DNA of 64,000 nt from Bimastos eiseni (GCA_959347315.1 OY365809.1:45813447-45877446); one strand, 5' to 3'. Positions 48,318-56,892 are shown, counted from the first letter of the stretch. The notes: generated by a model from the sequence alone, not told the origin. Program-made: numbers and translations.

Positions 48318-49235
48318 GAGAGTGAGAGAGAGAGAGAGAGAAGCAGAAGCAGAAGGGAGAATAGACTGACTCTTTGTTTGTTTCTTTGCAGCCATGCCAT
48401 GACCCTTTCGCTGAGTATCTTTCTCAGAAGTTATTACTCGTGCTTGGTTTGACAGCTGGATCTGGGTTTCTTCTCGTTAGTATTCTCCTCAATTGACTTC
48501 ATCTCTGAACCAGATTGGATTTCCTCGAACCTCGTATTGCCGCTCGTGTTGTTTCTTTAACAATTGCTACGCGCTTATTATAACCACCGCTTTATATCAA
48601 TCGATGGTGCTGAACATTTGTGAGTGACGGACCTAATTGCTCGAAACCCCTACCCAGTGACCTTTCAGAGGAGGAGGAGGAAGAAGGAGGAGGAGAAGGA
48701 GGACGAGGTCGAGTAGGTGGAGGAGGAAGAAGAGGAGAAGGAGGAGTAGGCGGAGGAAGATCGAACCAATAGTCTCGGCGTTTCAATTCTAACACTGTAA
48801 TCGATCGTTTTGTTGGTTGGTTACTGTTTAAAGACGAGTCACTAGTAAGTAATTATGTAATTAGTTTACTCACCACTAATTAAACGAAAACACAATACAC
48901 CGTTCAACTAACGATTTGATAGAATACAAAGAAAGTCTCACAGAGTTTGAATCGATCATTTTGTTGCAAGAGTTCTGATCTGTAGGCGGCGCTATTGTAG
49001 GACACGTTTTGGAACTCTCATCATTAACATGGAGGTCTTAGTTTCAGTTGAACTGAAAGGATACGCTCTACTCCTTTTTTATAACGTCTTAAAGATGTCA
49101 AACGAGAACAGTCTATGACCAATCTCCGGCTGTTTCGTCCAATCACTTTTTGTGTTTTTGCAGGTGATTCTCTTGGTTCAATTCCTCGTCATGTTTTGCA
49201 TCAGTTATCGCACCAACGTCGACGACGCCATCTAA
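36021..49235 (+). CDS. Tetraspanin, complete seven-exon gene
   Basis: Exons 36021-36158, 44679-44855, 46452-46526, 46762-46857, 47448-47543, 48392-48475 and 49164-49235 join in one frame, all introns phase 0, to a 245-residue protein. Approximate TM segments are 36-60, 73-97, 102-126 and 208-236. After TM2 comes the tetraspanin GC..GF..R hallmark (GCIVGFTKRNAL). The large extracellular loop (about 127-207) holds RYFDDEKSRQFVNDVQHR and then LSCCG at 163-167, with further cysteines at 187 and 196, so a four-cysteine loop. The C-terminal tail is short (CISYRTNVDDAI). Tetraspanins organise partner proteins into membrane microdomains. Exon lengths of 75 and 84 bp match what I recall for vertebrate tetraspanins. 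TM3 lacks the glutamate common in the family. An in-frame second ATG at 36066 is an alternative start. Which subfamily it belongs to cannot be told from sequence memory alone. Confidence 0.88.
36440..36640. repeat. (ATT)n-rich low-complexity DNA
   Basis: ATTATT runs with interruptions, in tetraspanin intron 1. Confidence 0.8.
37060..37235. repeat. Degenerate (GTCT)n microsatellite
   Basis: TCTGTCTGTC words with TCGGTC and TCCATC variants; frames on both strands are compositional. Confidence 0.75.
37362..37925. repeat. 37-bp minisatellite, about 15 units
   Basis: Units of GGAATGGGTGGAGGAATGGA followed by GAAGAAATGGGTATTGA, with GAAAAGAAATG variants clustered in the middle. The apparent 84-codon frame is repeat translation. 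Confidence 0.95.
38033..38140 (+). repeat. Dispersed repeat family C, partial diverged copy
   Basis: An AATAATAAT start, then AAACTGACAACAACGCAGCA and GATGTTATTTTAGCAG, resemble the left half of family C in order and spacing. The right half is not convincing. Confidence 0.35.
38140..39200. other. Intron DNA, no exon seen
   Basis: Purine-biased and mixed sequence; short frames at 38151-38336, 38497-38682 and 38698-39009 lack recognisable motifs and splice context. Confidence 0.4.
39225..39520. repeat. Pyrimidine-rich low-complexity tract
   Basis: GTCT and CTCTC words grading into general CT-rich DNA. Confidence 0.7.
39745..39995. repeat. Degenerate tandem repeat, about 60-80-bp units
   Basis: ATATAACTGTAACATTGC, then TTTATTCTATTCTAT, recur with changes near 39755, 39815, 39890 and 39945. 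The first unit follows a GCGCTATATAAC tail motif, so this may be an amplified retroelement tail. Confidence 0.6.
39998..40035. repeat. (GA)n microsatellite
   Basis: About 17 GA dinucleotides. Confidence 0.9.
40040..41930. other. Intron DNA with AAT and GATC simple repeats
   Basis: (AAT)n at 40170-40250 and (GATC)n at 41045-41085. The phrase GAAGTTGCTTACGCCTATAT occurs at 40143 and again at 40816, a short dispersed duplication. No exon is recognised. Confidence 0.5.
42480..42550. repeat. (GATA)n / (GA)n microsatellite
   Basis: GATAGATA then a GA dinucleotide run. Confidence 0.9.
42551..42631 (-). repeat. Dispersed repeat family B, copy 2
   Basis: The minus strand reads GTGAATTAGCTGATCTCCCT, GACGCAGCTTTTGTGGGCGG and GAGAAATTTTCGAAGATTTA, then a (CATTA)n tail. 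It is best preserved at the 3' end. Confidence 0.7.
42843..42958 (+). repeat. Dispersed repeat family A, copy 7 with internal duplication
   Basis: The core GTGCCAGTCCCAAG is present twice in tandem (42850 and 42869), then GACGCTAATGGTCTTTGTTA and TCACAAAGTGTCGTTAAACT. It lies in tetraspanin intron 1. Confidence 0.75.
42960..43015. repeat. (GA)n-rich microsatellite
   Basis: GAGAGAGATAGAGAGAAAG units next to family A copy 7. Confidence 0.85.
43275..43345 (+). repeat. tRNA-like SINE head (Pol III boxes)
   Basis: GTCGAGTGGTTAGACGCC resembles box A of a tRNA (as in tRNA-Ser). About 45 bases later GGTATCCGGTTCAATAC matches box B (GGTTCRANNCC). No cloverleaf 3' CCA stem is evident, so this is a SINE head or tRNA-derived pseudogene, not a functional tRNA. 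Confidence 0.5.
43590..43700. repeat. (CT)n microsatellite
   Basis: CTCTCTCT and CTGTCT units. Confidence 0.9.
44085..44165. repeat. (CACA)n microsatellite
   Basis: CACACATACACACACGAACA-type alternating purine-pyrimidine DNA. Confidence 0.85.
44546..44678 (+). repeat. 53-bp tandem repeat at the 3' end of tetraspanin intron 1
   Basis: Units start at 44546, 44599 and 44652 with GTTGTTGTCTTGTTCCTGCT; the first two differ at very few bases and end GTCTTTTTCAG. The third is partial and diverged and supplies the acceptor CGTTACAG. Long plus-strand frames over this block are intron read-through. Confidence 0.85.
44679..44855 (+). CDS. Tetraspanin exon 2
   Basis: 59 codons from VVGCCLVGTGIFVYLSERFE through GCIVGFTKRNALQVT. 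It holds the second half of TM1, the small extracellular loop, and TM2 with the GC motif. Acceptor CGTTACAG and donor ACA|GTAAGA. The acceptor lies in the last partial unit of a 53-bp tandem repeat. Confidence 0.9.
45655..45873 (-). repeat. Dispersed repeat family C, copy 3
   Basis: The minus strand reads TCGTTTAATTTCACATTGAC, GACGAGTTATTTATTACAGA and CGCCGCCTAGCGAAAGAAGG, then TCAACCTTAGGGGAATACGG. It is in tetraspanin intron 2, opposite in orientation to the gene. Confidence 0.75.
46452..46526 (+). CDS. Tetraspanin exon 3 (75 bp, TM3)
   Basis: 25 codons, FIVSAACGLLASLVVCSWLF then LQRCT. Acceptor TGTTTTAG, donor ACG|GTAAGA. Its length and phase equal those of the TM3 exon in many tetraspanin genes. 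Confidence 0.88.
46572..46660 (-). repeat. Dispersed repeat family A, copy 8
   Basis: The minus strand reads GCATTCTGATAGTGCCAATC, CCAAGCCTTGACAAATGAGG and AGGGCGAATCTAACGATCTT. It occupies most of the short intron between tetraspanin exons 3 and 4. Confidence 0.75.
46762..46857 (+). CDS. Tetraspanin exon 4 (start of large loop)
   Basis: 32 codons containing SLRIAIERYFDDEKSRQFVN and DVQHR, the amphipathic helix that precedes CCG. The donor is AGG|GTTCGT. The acceptor is poor in pyrimidines; AG at 46760-46761 is preferred because loop length then fits, with 46774 as an alternative. An in-frame TGA at 46750 excludes earlier starts. Confidence 0.8.
46882..46998. repeat. (GTCT)n microsatellite
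   Basis: About 28 tetranucleotides just after tetraspanin exon 4. The open frame running on from exon 4 here is read-through into the intron. Confidence 0.95.
47138..47350 (+). mobile_element. tRNA-derived SINE
   Basis: TGGTGACTTAGTGGGATGC fits box A and GGTTCAAACCC (47191-47201) fits box B of a Pol III promoter, about 45 bp apart. A unique body follows (GGACAAGTTGCTCACTCATA, CCCCCGGGTGGCGTAAAGCC), ending in an AT-rich AATATAAATAG tail. It is intact enough to be a relatively recent insertion in tetraspanin intron 4. Confidence 0.7.
47448..47543 (+). CDS. Tetraspanin exon 5 (CCG motif), GC donor
   Basis: 32 codons starting LSCCGADLGYADYG and ending MQFYGK. The acceptor CTTTTTCAG is strong. 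The only donor that keeps frame into exon 6 and makes a sensible loop is AAG|GCGAGT, a GC-AG type. Confidence 0.78.
48227..48345. repeat. (GA)n microsatellite, about 58 units
   Basis: A nearly pure AG run of about 118 bp in tetraspanin intron 5, 45 bp before exon 6. Confidence 0.97.
48392..48475 (+). CDS. Tetraspanin exon 6 (84 bp)
   Basis: 28 codons, PCHDPFAEYLSQKLLLVLGL then TAGSGFLL, giving the last loop cysteine and the first half of TM4. Acceptor TTTCTTTGCAG, donor CTC|GTTAGT. The 84-bp length and phase 0 match the penultimate exon of many tetraspanins. Confidence 0.9.
48665..48760. repeat. (GGA)n purine tract
   Basis: GGAGGAGGAAGAAGG repeats in tetraspanin intron 6; the minus-strand frame is Pro/Ser-rich repeat translation. 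Confidence 0.85.
49164..49235 (+). CDS. Tetraspanin exon 7 (terminal)
   Basis: 23 codons and a TAA stop: VILLVQFLVMFCISYRTNVD then DAI. It completes TM4 and adds a short cytoplasmic tail. Acceptor GTGTTTTTGCAG. Confidence 0.9.
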   Translation: MILLVQFLVMFCISYRTNVDDAI

Positions 49236-49593
49236 ACCGATCCATGCAGGCGAGGGAATGATTGTCCTCATCGTCTGTTGGGACGTGGCCTTGTCAAGCA
49301 GCAGAGGACTGCTATTATTGTTGATCAAATTATATGTGGCCTCATTGATGGATGGACTTGGTCTGATGTTCATTGAAGACATGGCCTCGTGGTCATGAGG
49401 GATATGGCCTTGGTATCGATATACACAGCCTGTTGATCTCTAATTAGTGAGGGTATGGCCTTGTGATCAAAGAGGTCATGGCAACAATAAAGTGACCTTG
49501 TGAAGAGGACAGAGACCTCGTCCTCTGTCTTTGCCCAGAACCACGAATTCTTAGCATGCAATACAGATGTCGTCCCTCCAATTATTTTATGTT

Positions 49594-49599
49594 AATAAA
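49594..49599 (+). promoter_or_regulatory. Candidate polyadenylation signal AATAAA
   Basis: The first AATAAA noticed after the tetraspanin stop codon, about 360 bp downstream, inside AT-rich DNA. It would give a 3' UTR of about 0.38 kb. Other hexamers nearby could serve equally. Confidence 0.35.
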
Positions 49600-49968
49600 T
49601 AATATTGATATACTAGTATTAATATCATATCTACATGTGTGTTCGTTATATTAAATAATTAATTCTAATTAATTATGCGCAAATGGACACCAGAAATTTC
49701 ACAAAGGATCACGTAGATGCCACTTTCTTGATGACGGTTTATTGTAGTTTCTCCTATTTTAGTAGCTACCCATAACTAGTATTATCTCTTTAGCACTCCT
49801 TGATTTACCATCCTAGAAAAAAGGAAGTCTACCAGATTTTTTGACATTTTTCCTATAATTTTTACAGTTGTTTAACTGATTTTTATGTTTCCATACTTTA
49901 TATCTAAATTATGGAACAACATAATTATTTACTCTATCGTGGATAACTGAATTGCTGCCCAACCGTAA

Positions 49969-50129
49969 GCCAAAACTGAGCAATTTGCCACTCTGAATTC
50001 GCCAAAACTGAGCAATTTGCCACTCTGAATTCGCCAAAAACTGAGTAATTTGTCACTCTGAATTCGCCAAAACTGAGCAATTTGCCACTCTGAATTCGTC
50101 AAAACTGAGCAATTTGCCACTCTGAATTC
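49969..50129. repeat. 32-bp minisatellite, five units
   Basis: The unit is GCCAAAACTGAGCAATTTGC then CACTCTGAATTC. One unit has an extra A; otherwise the units are almost identical. Confidence 0.95.
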
Positions 50130-50149
50130 GCCCTCGTATGTGAAAATAA

Positions 50150-51150
50150 AAATTAAAAAAATTCAGCTGTTCCTAATTATTCGTGCAAAATTAGCTATTT
50201 GTGTTCAAATGTAGGAAATGCTGAATGCAGAGAAATACAATGAAGGAGCAATTATCAGAGCATTTCTTAACGAAAGCGACTTCTATTATCATGATGTCTA
50301 GCACAGTTTGCGCACGAACCGCCAAAAAGAAGTCGCATTCGGGTCAATTTTATTCACCAAACTGTATTTTGACAGTTAGAAATCGATTTACTGGATAATG
50401 TTGAATGCTATGACGAATGCTTTGCTAATCGAGAACAAATTGACTGAATTTATATTTACTTGTAAAATACATTGCGTTCAAATATAGATATATTAATGAA
50501 ATAATTCATTATAATTTATTCTGTTGACTTCAAGCAATACAAAATCTCGTTATGCATTGTTAAAAGCGGTGCAGTAGCGGTAATAAGATTGAAGAAGATT
50601 AGACCCAATGGTTTAGACAAAGTCAGACTGAATTGTAATGGAGTGGATTCGATCATATTTAATTAAATACGACTATTGATTAGATTGTAATGAAAAATAT
50701 ATGGTTGGACTGAATTGGATAAAATGCTTCATATCCAATAGATGACGTATCCTTGAATTGGATATATCTTGCCATTTGATCACTTTTGATCCAATAATCG
50801 TCGAAGAAGCTAGTCAGAACTCCGATAGGTATCATTTCAATTAGCCCTCTCTCTTTGTGAACCATATCTTCTCTATCATTCCTCCTCTTCTTATCCTCCC
50901 AACTTGAATTCCGCTTAAGTCGTTAACCACACATTTCTAAAACGTATTCGCGAATGCTGCGTCATGTATGATGGATTTTCAAGAGATTTCAAGGCCCTGG
51001 AACCGAATCTGGCTACAGTAACTGTCGGCAATAAAAAAAGGAGTCATACAGCATGGCTGAATTGACGTCCATTTGGTTTCCTTCTATAATCAATGAAAGC
51101 CTTTCCATTCTGACACTTAGCAAATGAAAACCTTAATCACATAACTGCGT
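50150..51150. other. AT-rich intergenic DNA, no gene seen
   Basis: No conserved frame, splice pair or repeat was recognised. Confidence 0.45.
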
Positions 51151-51165
51151 CGCTGCTCGTTCCCT

Positions 51166-51240
51166 AGCAGTGATAGTCCGAAGCTTGGATAAAGGAGGAG
51201 GGTGACGCTGTATAGTCATCTTTGTTATGACACGATATCC
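51166..51240 (+). repeat. Dispersed repeat family A, copy 9
   Basis: TAGCAGTGATAGTCCGAAGC, TTGGATAAAGGAGGAGGGTG and CTTTGTTATGACACGATATC lie in family order. Confidence 0.65.
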
Positions 51241-51904
51241 GTACACACCAACTAACCTTGCAGAGAGGGTCAGAGGCCAGATTGGAGGCCAGAGGAGGCA
51301 GATTGGATATGAGCTTGAGGTAGGAGAAGGGTTACAGTATCTCCTACGTAACCCCAAGATCTTTTTAAATGACAATGCAACAATAATCATTTGTTTGTGA
51401 CGATGCCACCTTAATCATGCAAAAGTGTTACGATTCAAAGCGGGAAGTCACCAGTTAGATCATACATTCATGTAGGCTACATGTTTATGCAACGAATATG
51501 ACGCAGAAAACTCCTGCTACCGTGAAATGATTAAAAAAAGTTGTCTAAAGACTCTGCGATAACGCTGTTAACGCCGGGTGGCTGAGGTTACTTGTCAATG
51601 GAAATAATATTTAGATAAAAGATTTAAAAGCAAGCAATAAAAAGATTTCAGCTAACCACGTCCTCTGGCGACTATGGCAGCAGTTATTGACAGAGGAAAA
51701 GAGGAGCGGTCCCTGAAGCCAACCCCAGACGCAGCCATTGACAATGAAGTACTATCGACTTCGTTTTCTCAGCCTCTGCCTATGATGGAAGATGGTATTC
51801 GTAGGATATGCTTCTTTCGACGTTTTCCAGCTTAAGGTACAAAAATATTTTCATTAGAATTCAGTTTATTTCATCGATAAACTTAGCGAGGAGATTGGTC
51901 AAGT

Positions 51905-52440
51905 CATGCAGAAAGGTAGGTATACACGGTGATCACCGTCACTTTTTCGCCATAAATTGTTTGCTATTAATTTTTCGCCAGTGCAAGTGTTTCCCCGTCA
52001 ATTTCCAGCCAGTACGTTGTTTCGCCATTAAATTTTCATCGTTCCAGCTTCTATTTAAGCCTGATGATATTCATCAATCCAGCTTATATCTAAGAAGATC
52101 TGTTTTAATCGATTCAGCTTACAGTAAGAAGTTTGATGGTTTAAAATAATTAGGTTAAAATGAAAGCTGGATCAATTAAAACTAATCTTCTTAAGTAGAA
52201 GCTGGATTGATGAAACTCATCAGGCTTAAATAGATCTGGATCGATGTTAAAGAATTACATTTAAATGGAAGGTAGAGAGATGGAAAAAATCCTGTCTAAG
52301 TCGAAGCTGGATTGATGAAAATCATCGGGCTTAAATAGTAGCTGGATAGATGAATGGCGAAAACAATGACGGGAAAAAGTGTACTGGTGAAAAATTGATG
52401 GCGAAAAATATACCTGGAACCAGATGTACACTTCCAAACA
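51905..52440. repeat. Fold-back repeat with internal subrepeats
   Basis: The left half contains TTTTTCGCCATAAATTG, CAGTGCAAGTGTTTCC, TCCAGCTTCTATTTAAGCCT and GATGATATTCATCAATCCAG. The right half carries their reverse complements in reverse order: AGCTGGATTGATGAAACTCA, ATCAGGCTTAAATAG, then GAATGGCGAAAACAATGACG, AAGTGTACTGGTGAAAAATT and GATGGCGAAAAAT. The AGCTGGAT...GGCTTAAATAG block is present twice on the right arm. No transposase is encoded. This resembles a fold-back element or a palindromic MITE. Confidence 0.75.
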
Positions 52441-53330
52441 ACTGTCAACGTTTTACTTGCTTTCGCCATTGTTAGAGAAAGAACTGTAGTCCAATTGAGG
52501 ATTAATTTAGTGACTATTTCGGTTATTATCACTATTTTGGTGATAATTCTGATGAGTTGGCCATATTTTGATGATTATTTTGATGATTATTTGATGATTA
52601 TTAATAATTTGATACTATTAATAATTGATTACTATGATTGATTATTATTGCTGTTATTGTTATTATTGTTATTATTATTGCTATTATTGATAGCCTCACG
52701 ATATCAAATGTCGTTATCATGGGTTTTCCCAATTAGTAACCTCTTAATGGTTGCTCGGTTTCAATCAACTTGAAACTTGCTCTACTAGTGGCGAATGTTC
52801 ATGATAGGTTACTGGCCATTGTTATTTGTCTCCAGAGTTTCAGCCTTCAGGCCACTCTCTCTCTCCATCTCACAATGCTCTTCAATTATCCACACTTTAC
52901 AAGACACTTTCGCGAACAATATCCCCGCAGAAAGAAGCAGGTTGCTTTCTCTCTCGCTCTCTCGTTGAAAAAAAGAATTATTTCTTTGCGCATACGCCAT
53001 TGCGAGGCATTGAAATTCGCGTCGCCTTGCCCGGAAGTCCTTCGTCTTGAGCGAAAGTATTGTTCGCATTAAGATACCATCGTCACAACCAATTGCAGAG
53101 AATATGAATAAAGTGGAAGAGGTCGCATAGTTCCATTGCTGCGCTGACCTATGGAGGGCTCCACAGAGACATTTGTCTGTCTTATTTATGCGTATCCTAC
53201 GTATTCCGAGGGTATAATGGAAAGATATTAATATAGTTGCATGATCGCGTAATTCACAATTATGTATGTCATTTAAAATATATTTATATGTATATAAATT
53301 AATATACGTGTATATAGTACTGCATTTGAC

Positions 53331-53400
53331 TTGGCCACTGCTTGCACTCTGACGGTGCCAGACCAACGCGTGGATAAAGTAGGAGGACAACGCTAAAGAG
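53331..53400 (+). repeat. Dispersed repeat family A, copy 10
   Basis: GGCCACTGCTTGCACTCTGA, CGGTGCCAGACCAACGC and GGATAAAGTAGGAGGACAAC. The 3' part is lost. Confidence 0.65.
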
Positions 53401-53929
53401 CCAAAGGTATGATCAAGACGAGGCAGATCCCCTACCCTCATATCCCGTGTTTACCTCTTCCACATCCTTACCTCCCAGAGGCTCCCACCTTTTGTCCCGT
53501 TACATCCCCTTCATGTCTCTGATATCTCCGTCACTATTGTTTTCCTAACATTCCCCTTCCCAATCGTTCCCCTCCCTTCCTTTATTTCGGACTGTCCACA
53601 GTTCGGGAATATTAGCCAGGCATTTACCCCTCCATCTTTCCGTTCCTTCTTTCGTCCCTCTATCCACCCTTCCTTATGTCCATCATTCCGTCCATCAAAT
53701 CATCACAAGACGCCATTGCAACATTCAATAATATTAATTTGGGCAAAAGTTGGACCCCATAGACCTACGTCTCTCCAACTAAGTTATAATTAGGATCTTG
53801 AAGAACTCGCTGCATATGCAAAACCCCAAATGGTTCTTTAACGACGGTCTATAGCATGTAAGCTTTTACCGTCCTACAATGGTTGGTGATTAGATGAATG
53901 CATTCAGAAGGTGTCTGAAAGGCTACACT

Positions 53930-54001
53930 CAGCGAATAAGCTGGTCTCCCTGACGTCGCTTTTGTGGGCGTTAAGAAATTTTCGAGGATTTACATTACAT
54001 T
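53930..54001 (+). repeat. Dispersed repeat family B, copy 3
   Basis: CAGCGAATAAGCTGGTCTCC, CTGACGTCGCTTTTGTGGGC, GAAATTTTCGAGGATTTACA, then TTACATT. Confidence 0.7.
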
Positions 54002-54292
54002 CGACGACGTCTTGCGCCTGTCCTACACCAATCTTTTCCTGGTCATCCAGTGCCGAGTCGTGGCAGAAGTAGTCGTCCATTCGTTCACCAGGTGGCCGAA
54101 AAACTTCACACAAGCAGTGTGGTCAGATGCCGGAACACAGAGACCTCTGTGGTCTAGTATCGTATCTGAGAATTCATATTGACACCTGTAAGGGTATATA
54201 GGTGCTATATAAGTGTCATTTTAAGTAGATTACTTTGTCTTACTTTTGCCTCACATACCTACCGGTCTGAACTCTAATTATCTTTCTTATTC

Positions 54293-55095
54293 ATCCAAGA
54301 CCGAATTTGTTTGGTGCTCGTAGTCACGTAGAGTTCAAAAACTAGACTACAAAGTCCTTTCGTCATTGGCGCGGATGCTGTGGAGCCTAAGAACTAGGTC
54401 CGCAATCTCGGTCTTCTTCTCGACAGAGACCTGTCCATGACACCACCCATCACTGGACTTGTGAGGACCTGCTCTGCTATCTTAAGACAGCTGAAGTCAG
54501 TGTCTCGGTCTCTCACAGAGGATGCGACTCGCCATCTTGTATAGAGCCTAATACTGAACCGAATCGATTACTGCAATGTTGCCTTTGCTGGCTTTCCACA
54601 GAGCAGTATCATTCGGCTGCAGGCCGTCATCAACGCTACTGCTCGTCTGGTATTGCGGTTGAAAAAGTTCGACCACATTTCAACCGCGATATAAGACGAG
54701 CTTCAGTGGCTAAGATAAGGCGAGCGCATCAAGCTCAAACTCTGCACTCAGATGCACAAATGTCTGAACAACTGTTACAGACAACATCAGGCCAGTATCA
54801 GATGAACCAAGCTGGTCGCGACTGCGTTCTTTCAATACCTCCGATGTTTTCGTCCCAACAACCAAGACTAAAATTGGCCATCGGGCCTTGTGCGTCGCTG
54901 GCCCACTTGCCAGGAACAGTCTCCCTGCAGCTATCCAGGAAACCAAAACCATCCCCGCCTTCAAAAAACAGTTAAAATCATACTTTCTTTGTAATATTGA
55001 GGATAAGTATTATAATATGCAGGGAACTGTCATATACAGTACCTTAGAAGTAGCTTGCTATTGAGGGCGCTAAAAAATGTCGAAATTACAATTAC
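54293..55095 (+). pseudogene. CR1/L2-like LINE ORF2, C-terminal half, broken
   Basis: Across several plus-strand frames the conserved order is visible. KTEFVWC comes first, then NLGLLLDRDLS-like words, VRTCSAILRQLKSVSRSLTE, DYCNVAFAGFPQSSIIRLQA and VINATARLVLRLKKFDHIS. Then RIKLKLCTQMHKCLNN, TTKTKIGHRALCVAGPLARN, SLPAAI and IPAFKKQLKSYFLC follow. This corresponds to the thumb and C-terminal region of a CR1/L2-type reverse transcriptase (DYCN...AARLV, HWLPV.ERI.FKLC, RAFSVAGP..WNSLP, FK..LKT.LF). Stops and frameshifts show it is dead. The 3' end reads TGAGGGCGCTAAAAAATGTC with an AATTACAATTACAAG tail. Confidence 0.8.
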
Positions 55096-55659
55096 AAGTT
55101 GTCATCATGATGAGATTGACCTTTGACCTTTATTTGTCTTTTGAGTTCGAAGTTTTAGTCTGATCATAAGTCTTGTTGATGTTATTATCTTCTGCAATAA
55201 AATTTGGGGAAAAATCCGGTAAACTTTTTCGTTTACGCGATCCAAACTATTCGTTCATTGCTTAATTTTCAATTCAGTGATATTCATAATGTTAATCAGT
55301 TACAATCAAATAAATTGAATATGACGAAGGAATTAACGCAAAAACGTAGGGCAACACCGGATTTGTTCCTTTTTATAAAAAAAACGAATGATCAGGGCAT
55401 TTGTTACAAGCGTGTGAGTTTGCTGAAGTGACAACGCTGGGATATGCGGACCGGACTCTTATACGTACCCAATAATATCCGGAATTCGTTTGCATATAAT
55501 ATTATTTACGGGGAAAGTAAGTTTAGGCCAAAATAAATGGAATAAACGAAAGGTCTCTTTCCTGCTATGTCATCACAAATCTATGTTATGATCACAAAGG
55601 GGGCCTGACTGTGCTGCATTTTTACGACATTGAAATTTGACTATAAATAATATTAGTAA

Positions 55660-55795
55660 AACAAGCACTAACGGCGGGTCGGGCCGGATTGGGTCGGGTC
55701 ATGTACGTCATAGGTCAGGTCGGGTCAGATATTTATCTTTAGAAGTCGGGCCGGGTAGGGTCCAGTTGTAATGGGTCGGTTTGGATTGGGTCATG
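55660..55795. repeat. GGGTCGGGTC-type degenerate repeat
   Basis: GGGTCGGGCCGG and GGTCAGGTCGGGTC words repeat irregularly; G-rich strand is plus. Confidence 0.7.
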
Positions 55796-55819
55796 AAAAT
55801 TGGACCCATAGACAACTCT

Positions 55820-55905
55820 GGTGTGGCTATGTGGCTGTGTGGCTATGTGGCTGTGTGGCTATGTGGCTGTGTGGCTATGTGGCTGTGTGGCTGCGTGAAT
55901 GTGTG
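55820..55905. repeat. 16-bp minisatellite (GTGGCTATGTGGCTGT)n
   Basis: About five units alternating GTGGCTAT and GTGGCTGT. Confidence 0.9.
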
Positions 55906-56064
55906 GCTGCGAGGTGCCACTGCATACCCTTACACAGACAATTCGATTGCGTTACAGGTGCGCAATGCATTCACTCACCTTTTCCAGCGTCTTTGTTTAC
56001 GTACAGACGTTCTTTTCTACATCGCGCCCCACCGAACATAGTCTATCTGTCCATCTACTCACCT

Positions 56065-56340
56065 GGTTGTCTGTCTGTTTGTCTGTCTGTTTGTCTGTCT
56101 GTTTGTCTGTCTGTTTGTCTGTCTGCCTGTCTGTCTTCTTGCCTGTCCGTCCGTCCGCTTATCTGTCGGCCTGTGTGTATTTCTGTATCTTCCTCTGTCA
56201 CTCAATTCACACTCTCTCATTCACTTTCTCCCTCTCTCTCATTCAAACTCTCTCTTTCTCTGTCTCTGTCTCTGTGTTTCTGTCTCTTCCTCTGTCTTTT
56301 CCTCTTTCTCCGCCTCTACCTGTTTCTCTCCCCAGCACCG
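56065..56340. repeat. (GTCT)n and CT-rich microsatellite complex
   Basis: CTGTCTGTTTGTCTGTCTG units pass into CTCTCTTT-rich DNA. The 200-codon plus frames are repeat translations. Confidence 0.85.
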
Positions 56341-56841
56341 TCCATTCATCTATCGTCTGCCACAGAGACCGAGGCCCGTTAGACCGTACCATCTATCTCG
56401 GGCGCGTTAAGTGCCTGCCCGCGGCCGCCGTCGTTCGTCGAAGGGAAACAAAGGCGGTGGCGGTGGAGTCCCCCCCGTGTGAGGCGGACGTCGCTCGAAT
56501 CGGAAACGGTCGATGTGTCACCTGCGCTAATTCAGGCGACGACGACGACTTTTGCCGAACGTGTCGCTAGCATCGATTCGAAACACATTGGGTTCTCGTC
56601 TACCCCCACCCGACAGGGTCCCCCACTCGCCTACCCACTCAACAGACCATTAACCCATTCACACCTACTCGAAAAGAACAAAAGGTGCTGGATAAATAAG
56701 CTGGGACATAGGTTGGCACGTACGTAGATTTTTACATACTTATTAATACATATATAAATTATAATATATGAGTGATATACTTATATTCTGAAATAATGTA
56801 AATACAATGCAATAAAATGTATATATCTTTGCCTGGAAATA

Positions 56842-56892
56842 CACACACACACACACACAGACACGCACACACAACGCGCGCGCGCACTGCGG
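56842..56892. repeat. Alternating purine-pyrimidine (CA)n-(CG)n tract
   Basis: ACACACACACAC followed by AACGCGCGCGCGC, a classical Z-DNA-prone composition. Confidence 0.85.

Noticed and set aside
49969..50129. CRISPR-like array
   Set aside because: The 32-bp units are directly adjacent without spacers and the genome is animal; it is a minisatellite.
52809..53441. 210-codon minus-strand frame
   Set aside because: It crosses a family A repeat copy and AT-rich DNA and has no recognisable motif or consistent composition.
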